A stretch of DNA of 64,000 bases from Labilibaculum sp. (GTDB taxonomy: Bacteria; Bacteroidota; Bacteroidia; Bacteroidales; Marinifilaceae), in assembly GCA_016342745.1 (NCBI GenBank), contig JAEINT010000005.1, positions 186,001 to 250,000 of the forward strand, written 5' to 3'. The notes under the pieces were generated by a model. That model worked only from the letters and a program-made list of their open reading frames with translations, did not search any database and had not been told where the DNA came from. Below are positions 45,359 to 55,598 of the stretch, in pieces (position 1 is the first letter of the stretch; each line of letters starts with the position of its first letter). Made by a program: the position numbers and the translations under genes.

Positions 45359-46675
45359 ATGAAAGATAATAAAAAGGTGGAGTTGGCCCGATGGGCTTCC
45401 AAATATGCCAAGGAAAATGGCGCAAAAGAAGTTTCAGTTTCAGTTTATGATTCCAAGGAATCGGAAGTAGAAGTTAGAAAACAGAAAATAGAAAAAATAC
45501 AAGAATCGATTCAAAGTGGCTTAAGTTTAAAGCTGTATGTGAATGGAAAGTATTCAACTCATTCAACAAATCGATTGAATAAGAATGATCTTGAAAAATT
45601 TATCAAGGAGGCTATTTTAGGAACTGATTATCTGGCTGAAGATAAATATCGTTCACTACCAGATCGTAATCTATGTTACGATGGGACCGAAAAAGATTTG
45701 AAGTTGTATGATTCAAGTTATGATGCGATTGATCCTCGGCAGAAAATTGATTTGGCCATGCAGGTTGAAGCGGAAACAACAGGAATGGATGATCGAATCA
45801 TTAGTGTGTCTGGTTCTTATGGAGATGGTTCTTACCGTAGCTATCTTGTTTTGAGTAATGGTGTTGAAGGTTTTAAAGAATCGACATCTTATTCAGTTAG
45901 TGCAAGTGCATCAATAAATGGTGGAGATAGCCGCCCGAGTGATTACCATTACAATGCTGCCAGATTTTGGAATCATTTATCCGGCGAAGGAGTTGGGAAA
46001 TATGCTGTTGAAAGAGCTTTGAAAAAGATTGGTGCAAAGACAATTAAGTCAGGAAAAATGGAAATGTTGATTGAAAACAGATCTGTTGGACGTGTTTTTA
46101 GTTCTCTTCTTCAACCTATGTACGGTTATAACCTGCAACAAAAAAGATCATTTTTAGAAGGTAAAATGGATCAGAAAATTGCTTCTGATTTATTGAGTAT
46201 TACGGATAATCCATTTATTGAATCAGGTCGTAATTCACGCTTATATGATGGTGATGGTTTGGCTGCTCGTAAAATGACTGTTATAGAAAAAGGAGTATTG
46301 AAAACCTATTATATTGGTGATTATTATGGGAAGAAGTTAGAAATGGAACCAACAACTGGCTCAGCATCTAATCTAATTTTTGAATTAGGAGATAAAGACT
46401 TGGCAGGCTTAACCAAAGATATGAACGAAGGTATTTTGGTTACTGGTTTTAATGGAGGTAATTCAAATTCTGCAACAGGTGATTTTTCTGTTGGAGTAGA
46501 AGGATTCTATGTTAAGAAAGGAAAAATTATTCATCCAGTTTCAGGTATGAATGTTACCGGGAATCATAAGGAAATATGGAATAATTTAATTGCAATAGGT
46601 AATGATCCGTTAACCGATCGTTCGTGGCAAACGCCAAGTATGATGTTTGAAGGAATAGATTTTAGTGGATTATAA
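45359..46675 (+). CDS. pmbA: TldD/PmbA-family protein (TldE/PmbA)
   Basis: 438 residues with no signal peptide. It lacks the HExxxH zinc motif, as TldE does, and shows GVEGFKESTSYSVSASA, then TTGSASNLIFELGD and GNSNSATGDFSVGVEGFYV, matching the second member of the TldD/TldE pair. It is 45 nt downstream of tldD and followed by a strong terminator, so the two are one operon. It would form the non-catalytic half of a heterodimer. Confidence 0.87.
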   Translation: MKDNKKVELARWASKYAKENGAKEVSVSVYDSKESEVEVRKQKIEKIQESIQSGLSLKLYVNGKYSTHSTNRLNKNDLEKFIKEAILGTDYLAEDKYRSLPDRNLCYDGTEKDLKLYDSSYDAIDPRQKIDLAMQVEAETTGMDDRIISVSGSYGDGSYRSYLVLSNGVEGFKESTSYSVSASASINGGDSRPSDYHYNAARFWNHLSGEGVGKYAVERALKKIGAKTIKSGKMEMLIENRSVGRVFSSLLQPMYGYNLQQKRSFLEGKMDQKIASDLLSITDNPFIESGRNSRLYDGDGLAARKMTVIEKGVLKTYYIGDYYGKKLEMEPTTGSASNLIFELGDKDLAGLTKDMNEGILVTGFNGGNSNSATGDFSVGVEGFYVKKGKIIHPVSGMNVTGNHKEIWNNLIAIGNDPLTDRSWQTPSMMFEGIDFSGL

Positions 46676-46700
46676 GATTTTGTTCTTTGTTTTTTTTAGG

Positions 46701-46728
46701 AGCCTTGTCAATTGACAAGGCTTTTTTT
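46701..46728. terminator. Intrinsic terminator after the TldE gene
   Basis: Fully palindromic 22 nt (46701-46722; half AGCCTTGTCAA) followed by T. Confidence 0.88.
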
Positions 46729-46939
46729 ATGGTTTTCTTTTTGCTCAGCTATTAAAACCAACTCGTAATCTGTCTATATTTTCAGATGTTACGATTAAGG
46801 CAATTGCCTTGTTAATTAGGTTAATAAGAAGGTGATTTGAGATTTTAATTAATATTCAATCTTAGCTTTTATAAATTGTTAATGCTTTGCTTTTAATTTG
46901 CACAATTAAAAATATCTATTAATGTAACTGAATTGAATT

Positions 46940-48028
46940 ATGAAAATTGTATTGCTTTTTTTAAGCCTAATTTCTTTTATAGGTAATGCTCAGGAATCAA
47001 AAAATGGAACCTGGAATACGCATAGCATTCCGACACCTTCATTAGCCAATAATTGCATAGACTACCAGCCTAATAAGCAAATTGGAATTTACTTGCCACC
47101 ATCATATCAAAAAACAAAAAAGAGGTATCCTGTTATTTATTTTTTGGAAGGATATGGTGGCAGAATAGATGCCAATGGTTATGTAGGAGGAATTTTAGAT
47201 TCTTTGATTATAGAAAAACAAGTTTCTGAAGTTATTTTGGTGCAAATAAGTGGAGATTATAATTTTAGAGGCAGTTTTTATGCAAATTCCCCAGTTACAG
47301 GGAATTGGGAAGATTTTGTTGTGAAAGATGTTGTCAATTATATAGATGAGAACTATCGAACGCTTGCCAAACGGGAATCAAGAGGTTTAGCCGGAATGTC
47401 AATGGGTGGTTTTGGGGTTATAAATTTGTCGATGCTACATCCAGAAGTTTTTGCTTCGGCCTATGCTATGAGTCCCGGTGTGTTCGATGAAAAGGGTTTA
47501 TCTAACTGTCAAGTATTTCGTGAGGGAGGCACAGTAGAACCCGTTTTAGCTCTTTTGAATAAGCTCGAGTCTTTATCTGTTGAAGATGCACATAAGGAAT
47601 ATCTGGAATATGTAAAAGGTATTGAAGATTGGAATATTGAATTTACATTGGCTTACGGAATGTGTTTTGCGCCTAACACTAAAAAAGCTCCTTATTTTGA
47701 CTATCCGATAAGCATTGTTGGAAATGACACAATTGTTAATAACGAGGTTTGGAAGAAGTGGGAAAGTGGATTTGGTGGAATTTCTGACGAGCTGAATAAA
47801 TATGAATCTAATTTACGAGAACTAAAACTTTTAACGATTGATTGCGGTTACAATGATGGTTTTAAATGGATTGTTGATGGCTCATTATATTATTCGAATT
47901 TATTGCAAAACAGAAGAATTTCTCACAACTTAGTCTTGCATCAGGGAGATCATGGAAGTCGCTTTACGCATCAAATGCGACACAAAGTTTTTCCAGATAT
48001 TATAGGAACTTTAATTTATGAAGATTAA
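46940..48028 (+). CDS. Exported esterase of the esterase D/S-formylglutathione hydrolase type
   Basis: 362 residues. The signal peptide is 17-18 residues, ending GNAQ. KRYPVIYFLEGYGG carries the oxyanion region, and GLAGMSMGGFGVINLSMLHPE is the nucleophile elbow (Ser in GMSMGG). The C-terminal VLHQGDHGSRFTHQM holds the probable catalytic His. This is the PF00756-type alpha/beta hydrolase family that includes feruloyl and acetyl-xylan esterases. The following polysaccharide deacetylase suggests a carbohydrate ester substrate, but this is inference. Confidence 0.8.
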   Translation: MKIVLLFLSLISFIGNAQESKNGTWNTHSIPTPSLANNCIDYQPNKQIGIYLPPSYQKTKKRYPVIYFLEGYGGRIDANGYVGGILDSLIIEKQVSEVILVQISGDYNFRGSFYANSPVTGNWEDFVVKDVVNYIDENYRTLAKRESRGLAGMSMGGFGVINLSMLHPEVFASAYAMSPGVFDEKGLSNCQVFREGGTVEPVLALLNKLESLSVEDAHKEYLEYVKGIEDWNIEFTLAYGMCFAPNTKKAPYFDYPISIVGNDTIVNNEVWKKWESGFGGISDELNKYESNLRELKLLTIDCGYNDGFKWIVDGSLYYSNLLQNRRISHNLVLHQGDHGSRFTHQMRHKVFPDIIGTLIYED

Positions 48029-48077
48029 AATTGATAAGCCTAAAAAGGCGACATTTTTGATCTGGAAATTAGATAAT

Positions 48078-48983
48078 ATGAAGAGAGTTGTAAAGGTTTT
48101 TATTTTAATGGTAGTGTGCTTAAACGCCAATTTGCTAATTGCACAATCCATAGGGGATAAAATTTATAAGGATAGGCTTTTTACTTTCCCAGATGGAAAA
48201 ACAAAGGCAATGATTATAAGTTATGATGATGGCTTGTTACAGGATACTTTATTGGTCTCCATAATGAATAAGTACAGACTTAAAGGAACTTTTAATTTGA
48301 ATTCGGGGCAGCTTGGGACTGAAGCTTCGTGGCTGCAAGGACTTGTTGGTAAACCTGGCTTGTATTTGGATAAAAATCAGATTAAAACTACCTATCGGAA
48401 TCATGAAGTTGCGGCTCATTCTTTATTCCATCCTCACTTGACCGAATTGAAAAGGAATGAAATAATACTTGAGATAAATAATGATATAGAAAATCTAGAG
48501 AAGATTTCAGATACAATCATCAAGAGTTTTGCTTATCCATTTGGAGAGTATAATGAGAAGCTTATTTCGGTTCTGAAAAAATCTGGACTGACAAATGCAC
48601 GTACGGTAAATGACTCAAAGTCTTTCGAGTTGCCAGAAGATTTCTATAGGTGGCATCCAACCTGTCATCATTCCAGAGCAAAGGAATCATTGGAGAAATT
48701 TGTGTCGATAAAATCAGAAAAACCCTTATTGTTTTTCATGTGGGGACACAGTTGGGAATTCGATAAAAATATTCAGAATAATAATTGGCCGTGTTTCGAA
48801 GAATTATGCAAAATTGTTTCTGCAAAGAAAGATATTTGGTACGTTGGAGCAGGAGAATTTGTTGAGTATATAAATGCTATTAAAAGTATTACGGGTAAGG
48901 GCAAATTAATTAACAATTCGAGACGAACTGTTTGGATAAAAGAAAACGGTAAACTAAGTTCGATTCCTCCGCGGAATAAATAA
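48078..48983 (+). CDS. Exported polysaccharide deacetylase (NodB/CE4-like)
   Basis: 301 residues from the ATG at 48078, which gives a normal signal peptide (ending LLIAQ). An ATG at 48018 would put a 20-residue Lys-rich extension before it and overlap the esterase gene by 11 nt. Metal-site motifs of the NodB fold are present: SYDDG (D50, D51), HSLFHP (H114, H118) and FAYPFGEYN. It removes acetyl groups from N- or O-acetylated sugars. It lies close behind the esterase gene and is probably cotranscribed. The rest of the fold (SFAYPFG, FFMWGHSWEF) is well kept. Confidence 0.82.
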   Translation: MKRVVKVFILMVVCLNANLLIAQSIGDKIYKDRLFTFPDGKTKAMIISYDDGLLQDTLLVSIMNKYRLKGTFNLNSGQLGTEASWLQGLVGKPGLYLDKNQIKTTYRNHEVAAHSLFHPHLTELKRNEIILEINNDIENLEKISDTIIKSFAYPFGEYNEKLISVLKKSGLTNARTVNDSKSFELPEDFYRWHPTCHHSRAKESLEKFVSIKSEKPLLFFMWGHSWEFDKNIQNNNWPCFEELCKIVSAKKDIWYVGAGEFVEYINAIKSITGKGKLINNSRRTVWIKENGKLSSIPPRNK

Positions 48984-49018
48984 AACTGGTTTCATCTTTG
49001 AAATCAAGTCGAAAAAAA

Positions 49019-49050
49019 GCACAATTTGAGAATCAAATTGTGCTTTTTTT
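49019..49050 (+). terminator. Intrinsic terminator
   Basis: Perfect 11-bp stem GCACAATTTGA (49019-49029) with 49033-49043, then seven T. Confidence 0.88.
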
Positions 49051-49175
49051 ATTTGGCAGAAGTTTAGTGCTTTGTTTAGCAGTTATTTTATTATTTAAAT
49101 ACTGAATTTCTTTTTTTTGAGTAAAAGAATAGTCTTATTTTTACTTGCTGTTTTGTTAACCAATTATACACAAGC

Positions 49176-50789
49176 ATGGGAAGATTTTTTGTTTTTACGA
49201 TTCTACTTTCATTACTGACTATCCAGTCTTCTTATTGCCAAACAGATTCTCTTGAATTTCAATTTGCTGAGGCGAATAAATTTCTTGGACTGAGAGATAG
49301 TATAATTCAAGCTAAGAAAGACAAGTTGGCTTTGTTGACTGATTCATTAAAAGATTACAAGGCTCAGAATAAAATTCTTGAAGAATTTAGGTTGTTAACA
49401 AGCTTAACAAAGCAATATGAATCCTTTGTTTATGATTCCGCATTTAATTATGCTTCAAAATCAATAAAAGTTGCCTATAAATTAAATGATCCTGCTAAAA
49501 TTGCGGAATCGAAAACAAATATTGCTCTTATTTTATTGCAAAAAGGTCTATTTAAAGAAACCATAGATACGCTAACTACAATTAATGAATCAGTTTTAGA
49601 TCCAGACAAAAGAATTCATTATTACTATGTTGCCGCCCGTGCTTACTATGATTTAGGCAATTCAAGATGGGGCCATTATCAGCCTGAATATCATAAAAAA
49701 GGATATACTTATTGTCAGAAAATTTTTAAGGAAGCAGCTCCTAATTCATTTGAATACGTGTTTGCAAAAGCAAATAGTGCATTGGTTTTTGCCAGAAATG
49801 AAGAAGCCATCAAACAATATCAAAAACTGATTGATGAGCATAGCAATACGCATCATGAGGTTGCAATTAGTAATTGTGGGCTAGGTATTGCTTATACGAG
49901 ATTCTTCGAAAATGAGAAGGCCAAATATTATTTACTGAAGGCGGTTGTGGCAGATATAAAATCAGCAACTACTGAAACTGTTGCATCAAAGATTTTGGCA
50001 GAGATCCTGTTTTATTATGGAAATTTGGAAGAGGCCAATAAATTCATAGAGTTAGCCCAGAATGATGCGACGTTTTATGGTAGTCATGCTCGAAGACTTG
50101 AAATTTCATACATAAAACCTCAGATTGAAGCAGCTGTTTTGAATAAAGTTGAGGGCGAAAAAAACTTCGCGATCTACATTTCTATTATTGGAATTATCGT
50201 CACTTTACTAATTATTATTTTTTTAATTATCATTTATCGACAGTTACGAGCTTTGCGAAAGGCAAGAAAAGTAATATTGGATAGTAATGAGGATCTTCTT
50301 AGGGTAAATGAAATGCTCCGTGAGGTGAGCAAAATTAAGGAAGAGTATGTTGGTTATTATTTCAATTTTAGTTCTCAGTTTATTGAGAAAATGGAAGGAA
50401 TGAAAAAGGCCATATCTCGACAGTTAATGACCAAGCAATACGATTCGATTGAGTCCGAGTTAAAAAGATACAATTCGAAACGTGAGAGACAGAATCTGTT
50501 TGAAGATTTTGATAGAATATTTCTTAAACTATTTCCTGATTTTGTTAATTGCTTTAACCAAATGTTCGATGAAAAAGATCGAATTGTACTTAAAGATTCC
50601 CAAATTTTAAATACTGATTTACGGATTTTTGCTTTAATCAGATTAGGGGTTAACGACAATGAAAAGATAGCCAGTATTCTTAATTTTTCGGTTAACACGA
50701 TTTATACCTACAAAACAAAAATTAAAAATCGCTCATTAATTCAAAATGAGGATTTCGACAGTAAAATAATGGATATTAAATCAGTTTAA
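49176..50789 (+). CDS. SusR-like membrane-bound regulator (TPR, TM, DUF6377-type HTH)
   Basis: 537 residues. A signal peptide (1-21) is followed by TPR-like helices to about residue 325, one membrane helix near 329-350 (IYISIIGIIVTLLIIIFLII region), a coiled coil, and a cytoplasmic C-terminal part. Its last 60 residues hold a helix-turn-helix of LuxR type (FALIRLGVNDNEKIASILNFSVNTIY... by parts). The layout is that of SusR from Bacteroides thetaiotaomicron, which senses maltose in the periplasm and activates sus genes. It sits directly before SusC/SusD genes and so is their likely regulator. Confidence 0.85.
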   Translation: MGRFFVFTILLSLLTIQSSYCQTDSLEFQFAEANKFLGLRDSIIQAKKDKLALLTDSLKDYKAQNKILEEFRLLTSLTKQYESFVYDSAFNYASKSIKVAYKLNDPAKIAESKTNIALILLQKGLFKETIDTLTTINESVLDPDKRIHYYYVAARAYYDLGNSRWGHYQPEYHKKGYTYCQKIFKEAAPNSFEYVFAKANSALVFARNEEAIKQYQKLIDEHSNTHHEVAISNCGLGIAYTRFFENEKAKYYLLKAVVADIKSATTETVASKILAEILFYYGNLEEANKFIELAQNDATFYGSHARRLEISYIKPQIEAAVLNKVEGEKNFAIYISIIGIIVTLLIIIFLIIIYRQLRALRKARKVILDSNEDLLRVNEMLREVSKIKEEYVGYYFNFSSQFIEKMEGMKKAISRQLMTKQYDSIESELKRYNSKRERQNLFEDFDRIFLKLFPDFVNCFNQMFDEKDRIVLKDSQILNTDLRIFALIRLGVNDNEKIASILNFSVNTIYTYKTKIKNRSLIQNEDFDSKIMDIKSV

Positions 50790-51025
50790 ATCCATTTCCT
50801 TTCTTTATTCCATCTATATTTTTGAATCGGATCGCTTTATATAATCAAAAGATAGTCATTTGGTTGTGTGTTTTTGTGATCGATATTGATCTATATTCTT
50901 TATAGGTATTTAGTAATTAAAAGAGCGCTGTAGTTCCTTTGATGTTCGAGATTTAAAATCATTATCTGCAGAATGATTATGATTTCGAACGATCTGGGAA
51001 ATCGGTTTTTGAAACATCAAAATTT

Positions 51026-51042
51026 TACTTCGAATTGAAGTA
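51026..51042. promoter_or_regulatory. Inverted repeat before susC, candidate regulator site
   Basis: TACTTC (51026-51031) and GAAGTA (51037-51042) with a 5-nt spacer, 36 nt before the susC start. It is a candidate operator only; SusR sites are not known well enough to compare. Confidence 0.3.
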
Positions 51043-51077
51043 GACGCGTTAATTACTAACTCTATTTATGAAGAATT

Positions 51078-54005
51078 ATGAAGAAATTATTTTTGTTGTT
51101 TTGGGCAGTGTTCTTGTCAATAGGAATATTTGCACAAAATCAGGAAATTAAAGGAAAGGTTATAGATGCCGCTAATGGCGAAGCCTTACCTGGTGTTTCC
51201 ATTGTTGTTAAAGGAACCACAATTGGTACTACAACCAATTTTGATGGAGATTTCAACCTCTCAGTGGAAAAAGGAAAAACCATTGTATTTTCATTTGTTG
51301 GCTATGTCAATAAAGAAATTCAAGTAAGCGATTCCGGAAACGTTGAAGTCTTATTGGAACCAGATGTTTTAAATTTAGAACAAGTTGTTGTTGTTGGTTA
51401 TGGCATCCAAAAGAAAAAAGACAAGACAGGTGCTGTTATGAGCGTAGGAGCTGAAGATTTACAGCAAGGAGTTTTGCAGGATCCTATTCAGGGAATCATG
51501 GGGAAAGTTGCAGGTGTAAACATCACAAAACGAGGTGGAGATCCAAATGCAGGTTTTACAGTTCAAATTCGTGGAACTGCAGGTTTTTTCTCAGGAACAT
51601 CTCCATTGTATGTTGTTGATGGGGTTCCTGGTGTCGATCCTACTACTATTTCCGCTGAAGATATTGAATCGTTTAATGTCTTGAAAGATGCATCTTCAGC
51701 GGCAATTTATGGTTCTCGTGGTGCTACAGGTGTAATTATTATTACTACCAAAAAAGGGAAATTTAATCAGAAAGGAAAAATCTCTTACAGTGGTTATATT
51801 TCTACCGATAAGGTGGCCAATGATCTAGATTTGTTAAGCGCTAATGATATTCGAAAATATGCAAGCGATAATACTTTAACTTTTGATGATAGAGGTGCTA
51901 ATACTGATTGGCAGGACGAAACATTTAGAACAGGCAAAACACAATCTCACAATATTGCAATGAGTGGTGGTGGTAATGATCACAATTACAGAGCAAGTAT
52001 TGGTTATGACAATTTTGAAGGTGTTTTAAGAGGAACGAGCAGAGAACGAGCAATTATGCGTTTAAATGCTACTCAGAAAGGTATTAATGATCGATTGACT
52101 TTGAATTTGAGTTTATCAGGAACTTTTGAGAATAACAATTATGTGCAAACAGACGGAAATAATAGTGAAGCTGTTTTATTTCAAACTTTTTCTCGAAATC
52201 CTACCTATCCAATTTATAATGAAGACGGGTCATTTTTTGAAGTTAATGATTTCGAAAATTCAAATCCAAGAGCCTTAATTGATCAGCTTACAAACGAGCG
52301 AGATGCCAAAAGGTATTTGGCAAATGCAAAGGCCGATTTTGAGATTACTGATGGCTTGATTGCTGGTGTGAATGTAAGTTATCGAAAAGATGATGATGAA
52401 ACGATTTTCTTTCGTCCATCTTATCAAATTTCATCTAGTGATGGAGGTTATGGCCGCAGAGGCTATAATAATTCTGAGACCAAGATGATTGAGACAACGA
52501 TAAAATACAATAAGGTATTTAAAGAAAAGCACAATGTAAACCTTTTGGGTGGCTACTCTTGGCAAGAAGATAAATCTACCAGCTTAGCTGCACAAGGAAG
52601 AGATTTTCTTTCGGATGAGGTAGGAGCTAATAATTTACGATTTGCAAACGACGTACTTCCTCAGGATATTGAGTCATGGAAAGAGAGAAGTCGCCTAATT
52701 TCCTTTATCGGTAGAGCTGTTTACAATTTTGATTCAAAATATTATTTCACAGCTACAATTCGTCGTGATGGTTCTTCTCGATTTGGAGACAATAATGAAT
52801 GGGGATGGTTTCCGTCTTTTTCTTCGGCTTGGGATGTTTCGAGCGAAAGTTTTTTGGATGATGCCGATTGGCTTGATCAATTGAAGCTTCGAGTTGGTTT
52901 TGGAGTTACCGGTAATCAAGAAATTGGAAATTACCATGATATTGCTAGAATTAGCACAGGTGGCAGAACATTAGATCCAACAACGGGAGAAGAAACTTTA
53001 GTGATTCAGCAATCTAGTAATGCAAATCCTGATTTAAAATGGGAAGAGAATCGCGAGTGGAATTTTGGTGTTGATTTCTCCATTTTTAATAACAAACTAA
53101 CAGGATCGATCGATTACTATAATAAAACGACTGATGATTTACTAGCGCAATATGCAGTACCAGTTCCTCCAAATCGTTTTGAAAGTATTTACGCAAATGC
53201 AGGAGAGATTTCCAATAAAGGTTTGGAGATTAACCTTACTGCAAATCCTATTCGAACAGATAAGTTCACTTGGAAATCGACCTATTCTTTTTCTGTGAAC
53301 AAGCAGGAAGTAGTATCCTTATCCGACGATAACTATTCATTAGACAACATGCACGCATCGTGGATTAGTGGTAGAGGAATGGTTGGAGTGTGGACTCAAT
53401 TAATTGAGCCTGGTCGCGAATTAGGAACTTTCTATGGATGGAAACATGCAGGAATTGATCAGAATGGACAATGGTTGTTTTTCGATAAGGATGGAAACAT
53501 AACTAAAGATCAAAGAGACGAAGATCGACAAGTAATTGGACAAGCTCTTCCTGATTTTACAATGAGTTGGACAAATCAGTTTACCTATAAAAATTGGGAT
53601 CTGGGATTTTCGCTTCGAGCTATTGTTGGAGGAGATGTATTGAATGTTACTAGAATGATTTTGGGTAATCCTAGTATGCTTCCAAATCGAAATGCATTGA
53701 AGGATGCTTTAACGCTTGCTCCGATCTTGTCTGATGCACCAAAATTCTCTGATTATTATATTGAAGATGGTTCATTCCTTCGTCTTGACAACATCACTTT
53801 AGGATACAATTTAAATGTTGATAAGGTTAGTTGGTTAAGCAAATGTCGTTTTTATATTAGTTCTAATAACCTGTTTACCCTTACAAACTATTCTGGTATC
53901 GATCCGGAATCAAGTTATGGAGGTTACGAAAACCTTGGTTTAGATATGTACGATGTTTATCCAAAAACCAAAACACTTACGTTCGGAATGAAGGTAGGAT
54001 TCTAA
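51078..54005 (+). CDS. susC: SusC-family TonB-dependent outer membrane transporter
   Basis: 975 residues. A signal peptide ends IFAQ. A carboxypeptidase-like domain follows (IKGKVIDAANGEALPGVSIVVKGTT by parts), then a TonB box region (NLEQVVVVGYGIQKKKDKTG), the plug (VPGVDPTTISAEDIESFNVLKDASSAAIYG by parts) and a barrel ending ...GMKVGF. It transports maltooligosaccharides with the SusD partner encoded 81 nt downstream. The start ATG at 51078 is well supported. Confidence 0.95.
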   Translation: MKKLFLLFWAVFLSIGIFAQNQEIKGKVIDAANGEALPGVSIVVKGTTIGTTTNFDGDFNLSVEKGKTIVFSFVGYVNKEIQVSDSGNVEVLLEPDVLNLEQVVVVGYGIQKKKDKTGAVMSVGAEDLQQGVLQDPIQGIMGKVAGVNITKRGGDPNAGFTVQIRGTAGFFSGTSPLYVVDGVPGVDPTTISAEDIESFNVLKDASSAAIYGSRGATGVIIITTKKGKFNQKGKISYSGYISTDKVANDLDLLSANDIRKYASDNTLTFDDRGANTDWQDETFRTGKTQSHNIAMSGGGNDHNYRASIGYDNFEGVLRGTSRERAIMRLNATQKGINDRLTLNLSLSGTFENNNYVQTDGNNSEAVLFQTFSRNPTYPIYNEDGSFFEVNDFENSNPRALIDQLTNERDAKRYLANAKADFEITDGLIAGVNVSYRKDDDETIFFRPSYQISSSDGGYGRRGYNNSETKMIETTIKYNKVFKEKHNVNLLGGYSWQEDKSTSLAAQGRDFLSDEVGANNLRFANDVLPQDIESWKERSRLISFIGRAVYNFDSKYYFTATIRRDGSSRFGDNNEWGWFPSFSSAWDVSSESFLDDADWLDQLKLRVGFGVTGNQEIGNYHDIARISTGGRTLDPTTGEETLVIQQSSNANPDLKWEENREWNFGVDFSIFNNKLTGSIDYYNKTTDDLLAQYAVPVPPNRFESIYANAGEISNKGLEINLTANPIRTDKFTWKSTYSFSVNKQEVVSLSDDNYSLDNMHASWISGRGMVGVWTQLIEPGRELGTFYGWKHAGIDQNGQWLFFDKDGNITKDQRDEDRQVIGQALPDFTMSWTNQFTYKNWDLGFSLRAIVGGDVLNVTRMILGNPSMLPNRNALKDALTLAPILSDAPKFSDYYIEDGSFLRLDNITLGYNLNVDKVSWLSKCRFYISSNNLFTLTNYSGIDPESSYGGYENLGLDMYDVYPKTKTLTFGMKVGF

Positions 54006-54086
54006 GCAAATTATTAGTGCATCCAGAGAATAATAGGCTTTTAAAAATAGCCATTAAACCTGGTTTTAACATGAAAATTATAACAG

Positions 54087-55562
54087 ATGAATTGTAAAAT
54101 ATTTAGTCTTCTTGCAATCATAGCTTTCTTTGCTTCTTGTACCGATTTAAATGATGAGGTATACAGCGAATTACTTGCAGAAGAATATCCTGAAAATGAA
54201 ATTCAGGCTCAACTAATAACAAATAATGCATACGCGCAATTGCAATCTCACATTGATGGGGGATGGTGGTTTGCACAAGAAATTACTGCAGATTTAATTG
54301 TTGCTCCAACTCGTGGTAACGACTGGGATGATGGTGGACGATGGAGAACTTTACATACACACACTTGGGATAATAACCACGAATTTGTGAATAACATGTG
54401 GCGTAATTTCTATAGTGGTGTTACTGAATGTAACAAAGCCATCGAATTTCTTGGAGATGCTGAAACTTCTAAAAATGCTGTGGCGCAAATGAAGGTATTG
54501 CGTGCCTATTATTACTATTTATTAATCGATAACTATGGTGATGTGCCGTATGTAACAGAATTTGCAAATGCTCCTGCAATGCCTGAAAAAGAGACGAGAG
54601 CAACAATTTTTAATAATATCATTGCTGATATTGAAAGCGTAATGGGCGATTTAGCTGGTTCTTCAACAAGTTCTGTAAATCTTTATACTGCCTATGCTTT
54701 GCTAGCTAAGTTGTATTTAAATGCAGAAGTTTTTACTGGAAATGCAATGTGGGAGAAATGTGAAGAGTATTGCGATTTGATTATTGCTGGACCATATTCT
54801 TTAGAAGCTAATCGATTGGCTCCTTTTGTAACAGAAAATCAAAATTCACCTGAAAATATCTTCACAGTTCCTTACGATGAGGATAATTATCAAGGATTTA
54901 TATTGCACAGAAGAACATTGCATTATACCAATACAGCGACTTACAATGCTCAAACAACTTTCTGGAACGGATTCTGTGCACAGGAACGTTTGGTCGATTT
55001 TTTCGAAGCTAACGATCAGCGTTTATCAGGATTGTTATTCGGTCAACAATATTCTTCAACAGGAGAAGCTCTGGTTGATGTGGATGCGGGAAACGCACCT
55101 GTATTTTTCACAAAAGAGGTTCCTGCTTTACGTATAGATGCATCTTATTCAGCTACTGAAGTTCGTCTTTCTGGAGCACGTATGGTAAAATTCGAAGTAA
55201 AGAGTGGAGTAAAAGACAATTTAAGCAACGACCTTCCTATTTTCCGTCTAGCTGATTTTAAATTGATGAAAGCGGAGTGTGAATTGCAAAAATTAGGAGG
55301 AAGTATTGCGATCGCTAAAGCTGAAATAAATGATGTGCGAACAATAGCTGGAGCTACCGCTTTTGAAGATGCAGATATTACATTGGATAATTTATTGGCA
55401 GAACGCGGACGTGAAATGTGGTGTGAAGCACATCGTCGTCAGGATTTGATTCGTTTTGGAACTTTTAAAGATTCATGGTGGGAAAAGGCACCGGATACGG
55501 AAGTAAATTACATGTTCCCAATTCCACAATGGGCTATTGATAGTAATCCAAATTTGAATTAA
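54087..55562 (+). CDS. susD: SusD-family surface lipoprotein
   Basis: 491 residues. The lipobox is FFASC at the end of a 17-18 residue leader. TPR helices and the RagB/SusD C-terminal part (IFRLADFKLMKAECELQ, NLLAERGREMWCEAHRRQDLIRFG by parts) are clear. It caps the SusC transporter and binds starch-like glycans at the surface. It sits between SusC and the SusE/F-like gene in the normal sus order. Confidence 0.95.
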   Translation: MNCKIFSLLAIIAFFASCTDLNDEVYSELLAEEYPENEIQAQLITNNAYAQLQSHIDGGWWFAQEITADLIVAPTRGNDWDDGGRWRTLHTHTWDNNHEFVNNMWRNFYSGVTECNKAIEFLGDAETSKNAVAQMKVLRAYYYYLLIDNYGDVPYVTEFANAPAMPEKETRATIFNNIIADIESVMGDLAGSSTSSVNLYTAYALLAKLYLNAEVFTGNAMWEKCEEYCDLIIAGPYSLEANRLAPFVTENQNSPENIFTVPYDEDNYQGFILHRRTLHYTNTATYNAQTTFWNGFCAQERLVDFFEANDQRLSGLLFGQQYSSTGEALVDVDAGNAPVFFTKEVPALRIDASYSATEVRLSGARMVKFEVKSGVKDNLSNDLPIFRLADFKLMKAECELQKLGGSIAIAKAEINDVRTIAGATAFEDADITLDNLLAERGREMWCEAHRRQDLIRFGTFKDSWWEKAPDTEVNYMFPIPQWAIDSNPNLN

Positions 55563-55598
55563 TCTGAGAAGCATTTTAATGATTTAAAAGTACTTGAA

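Noticed and set aside
48018-48077. Upstream ATG of the polysaccharide deacetylase
   Set aside because: It would overlap the esterase gene and hide the signal peptide; ATG 48078 gives a standard leader.
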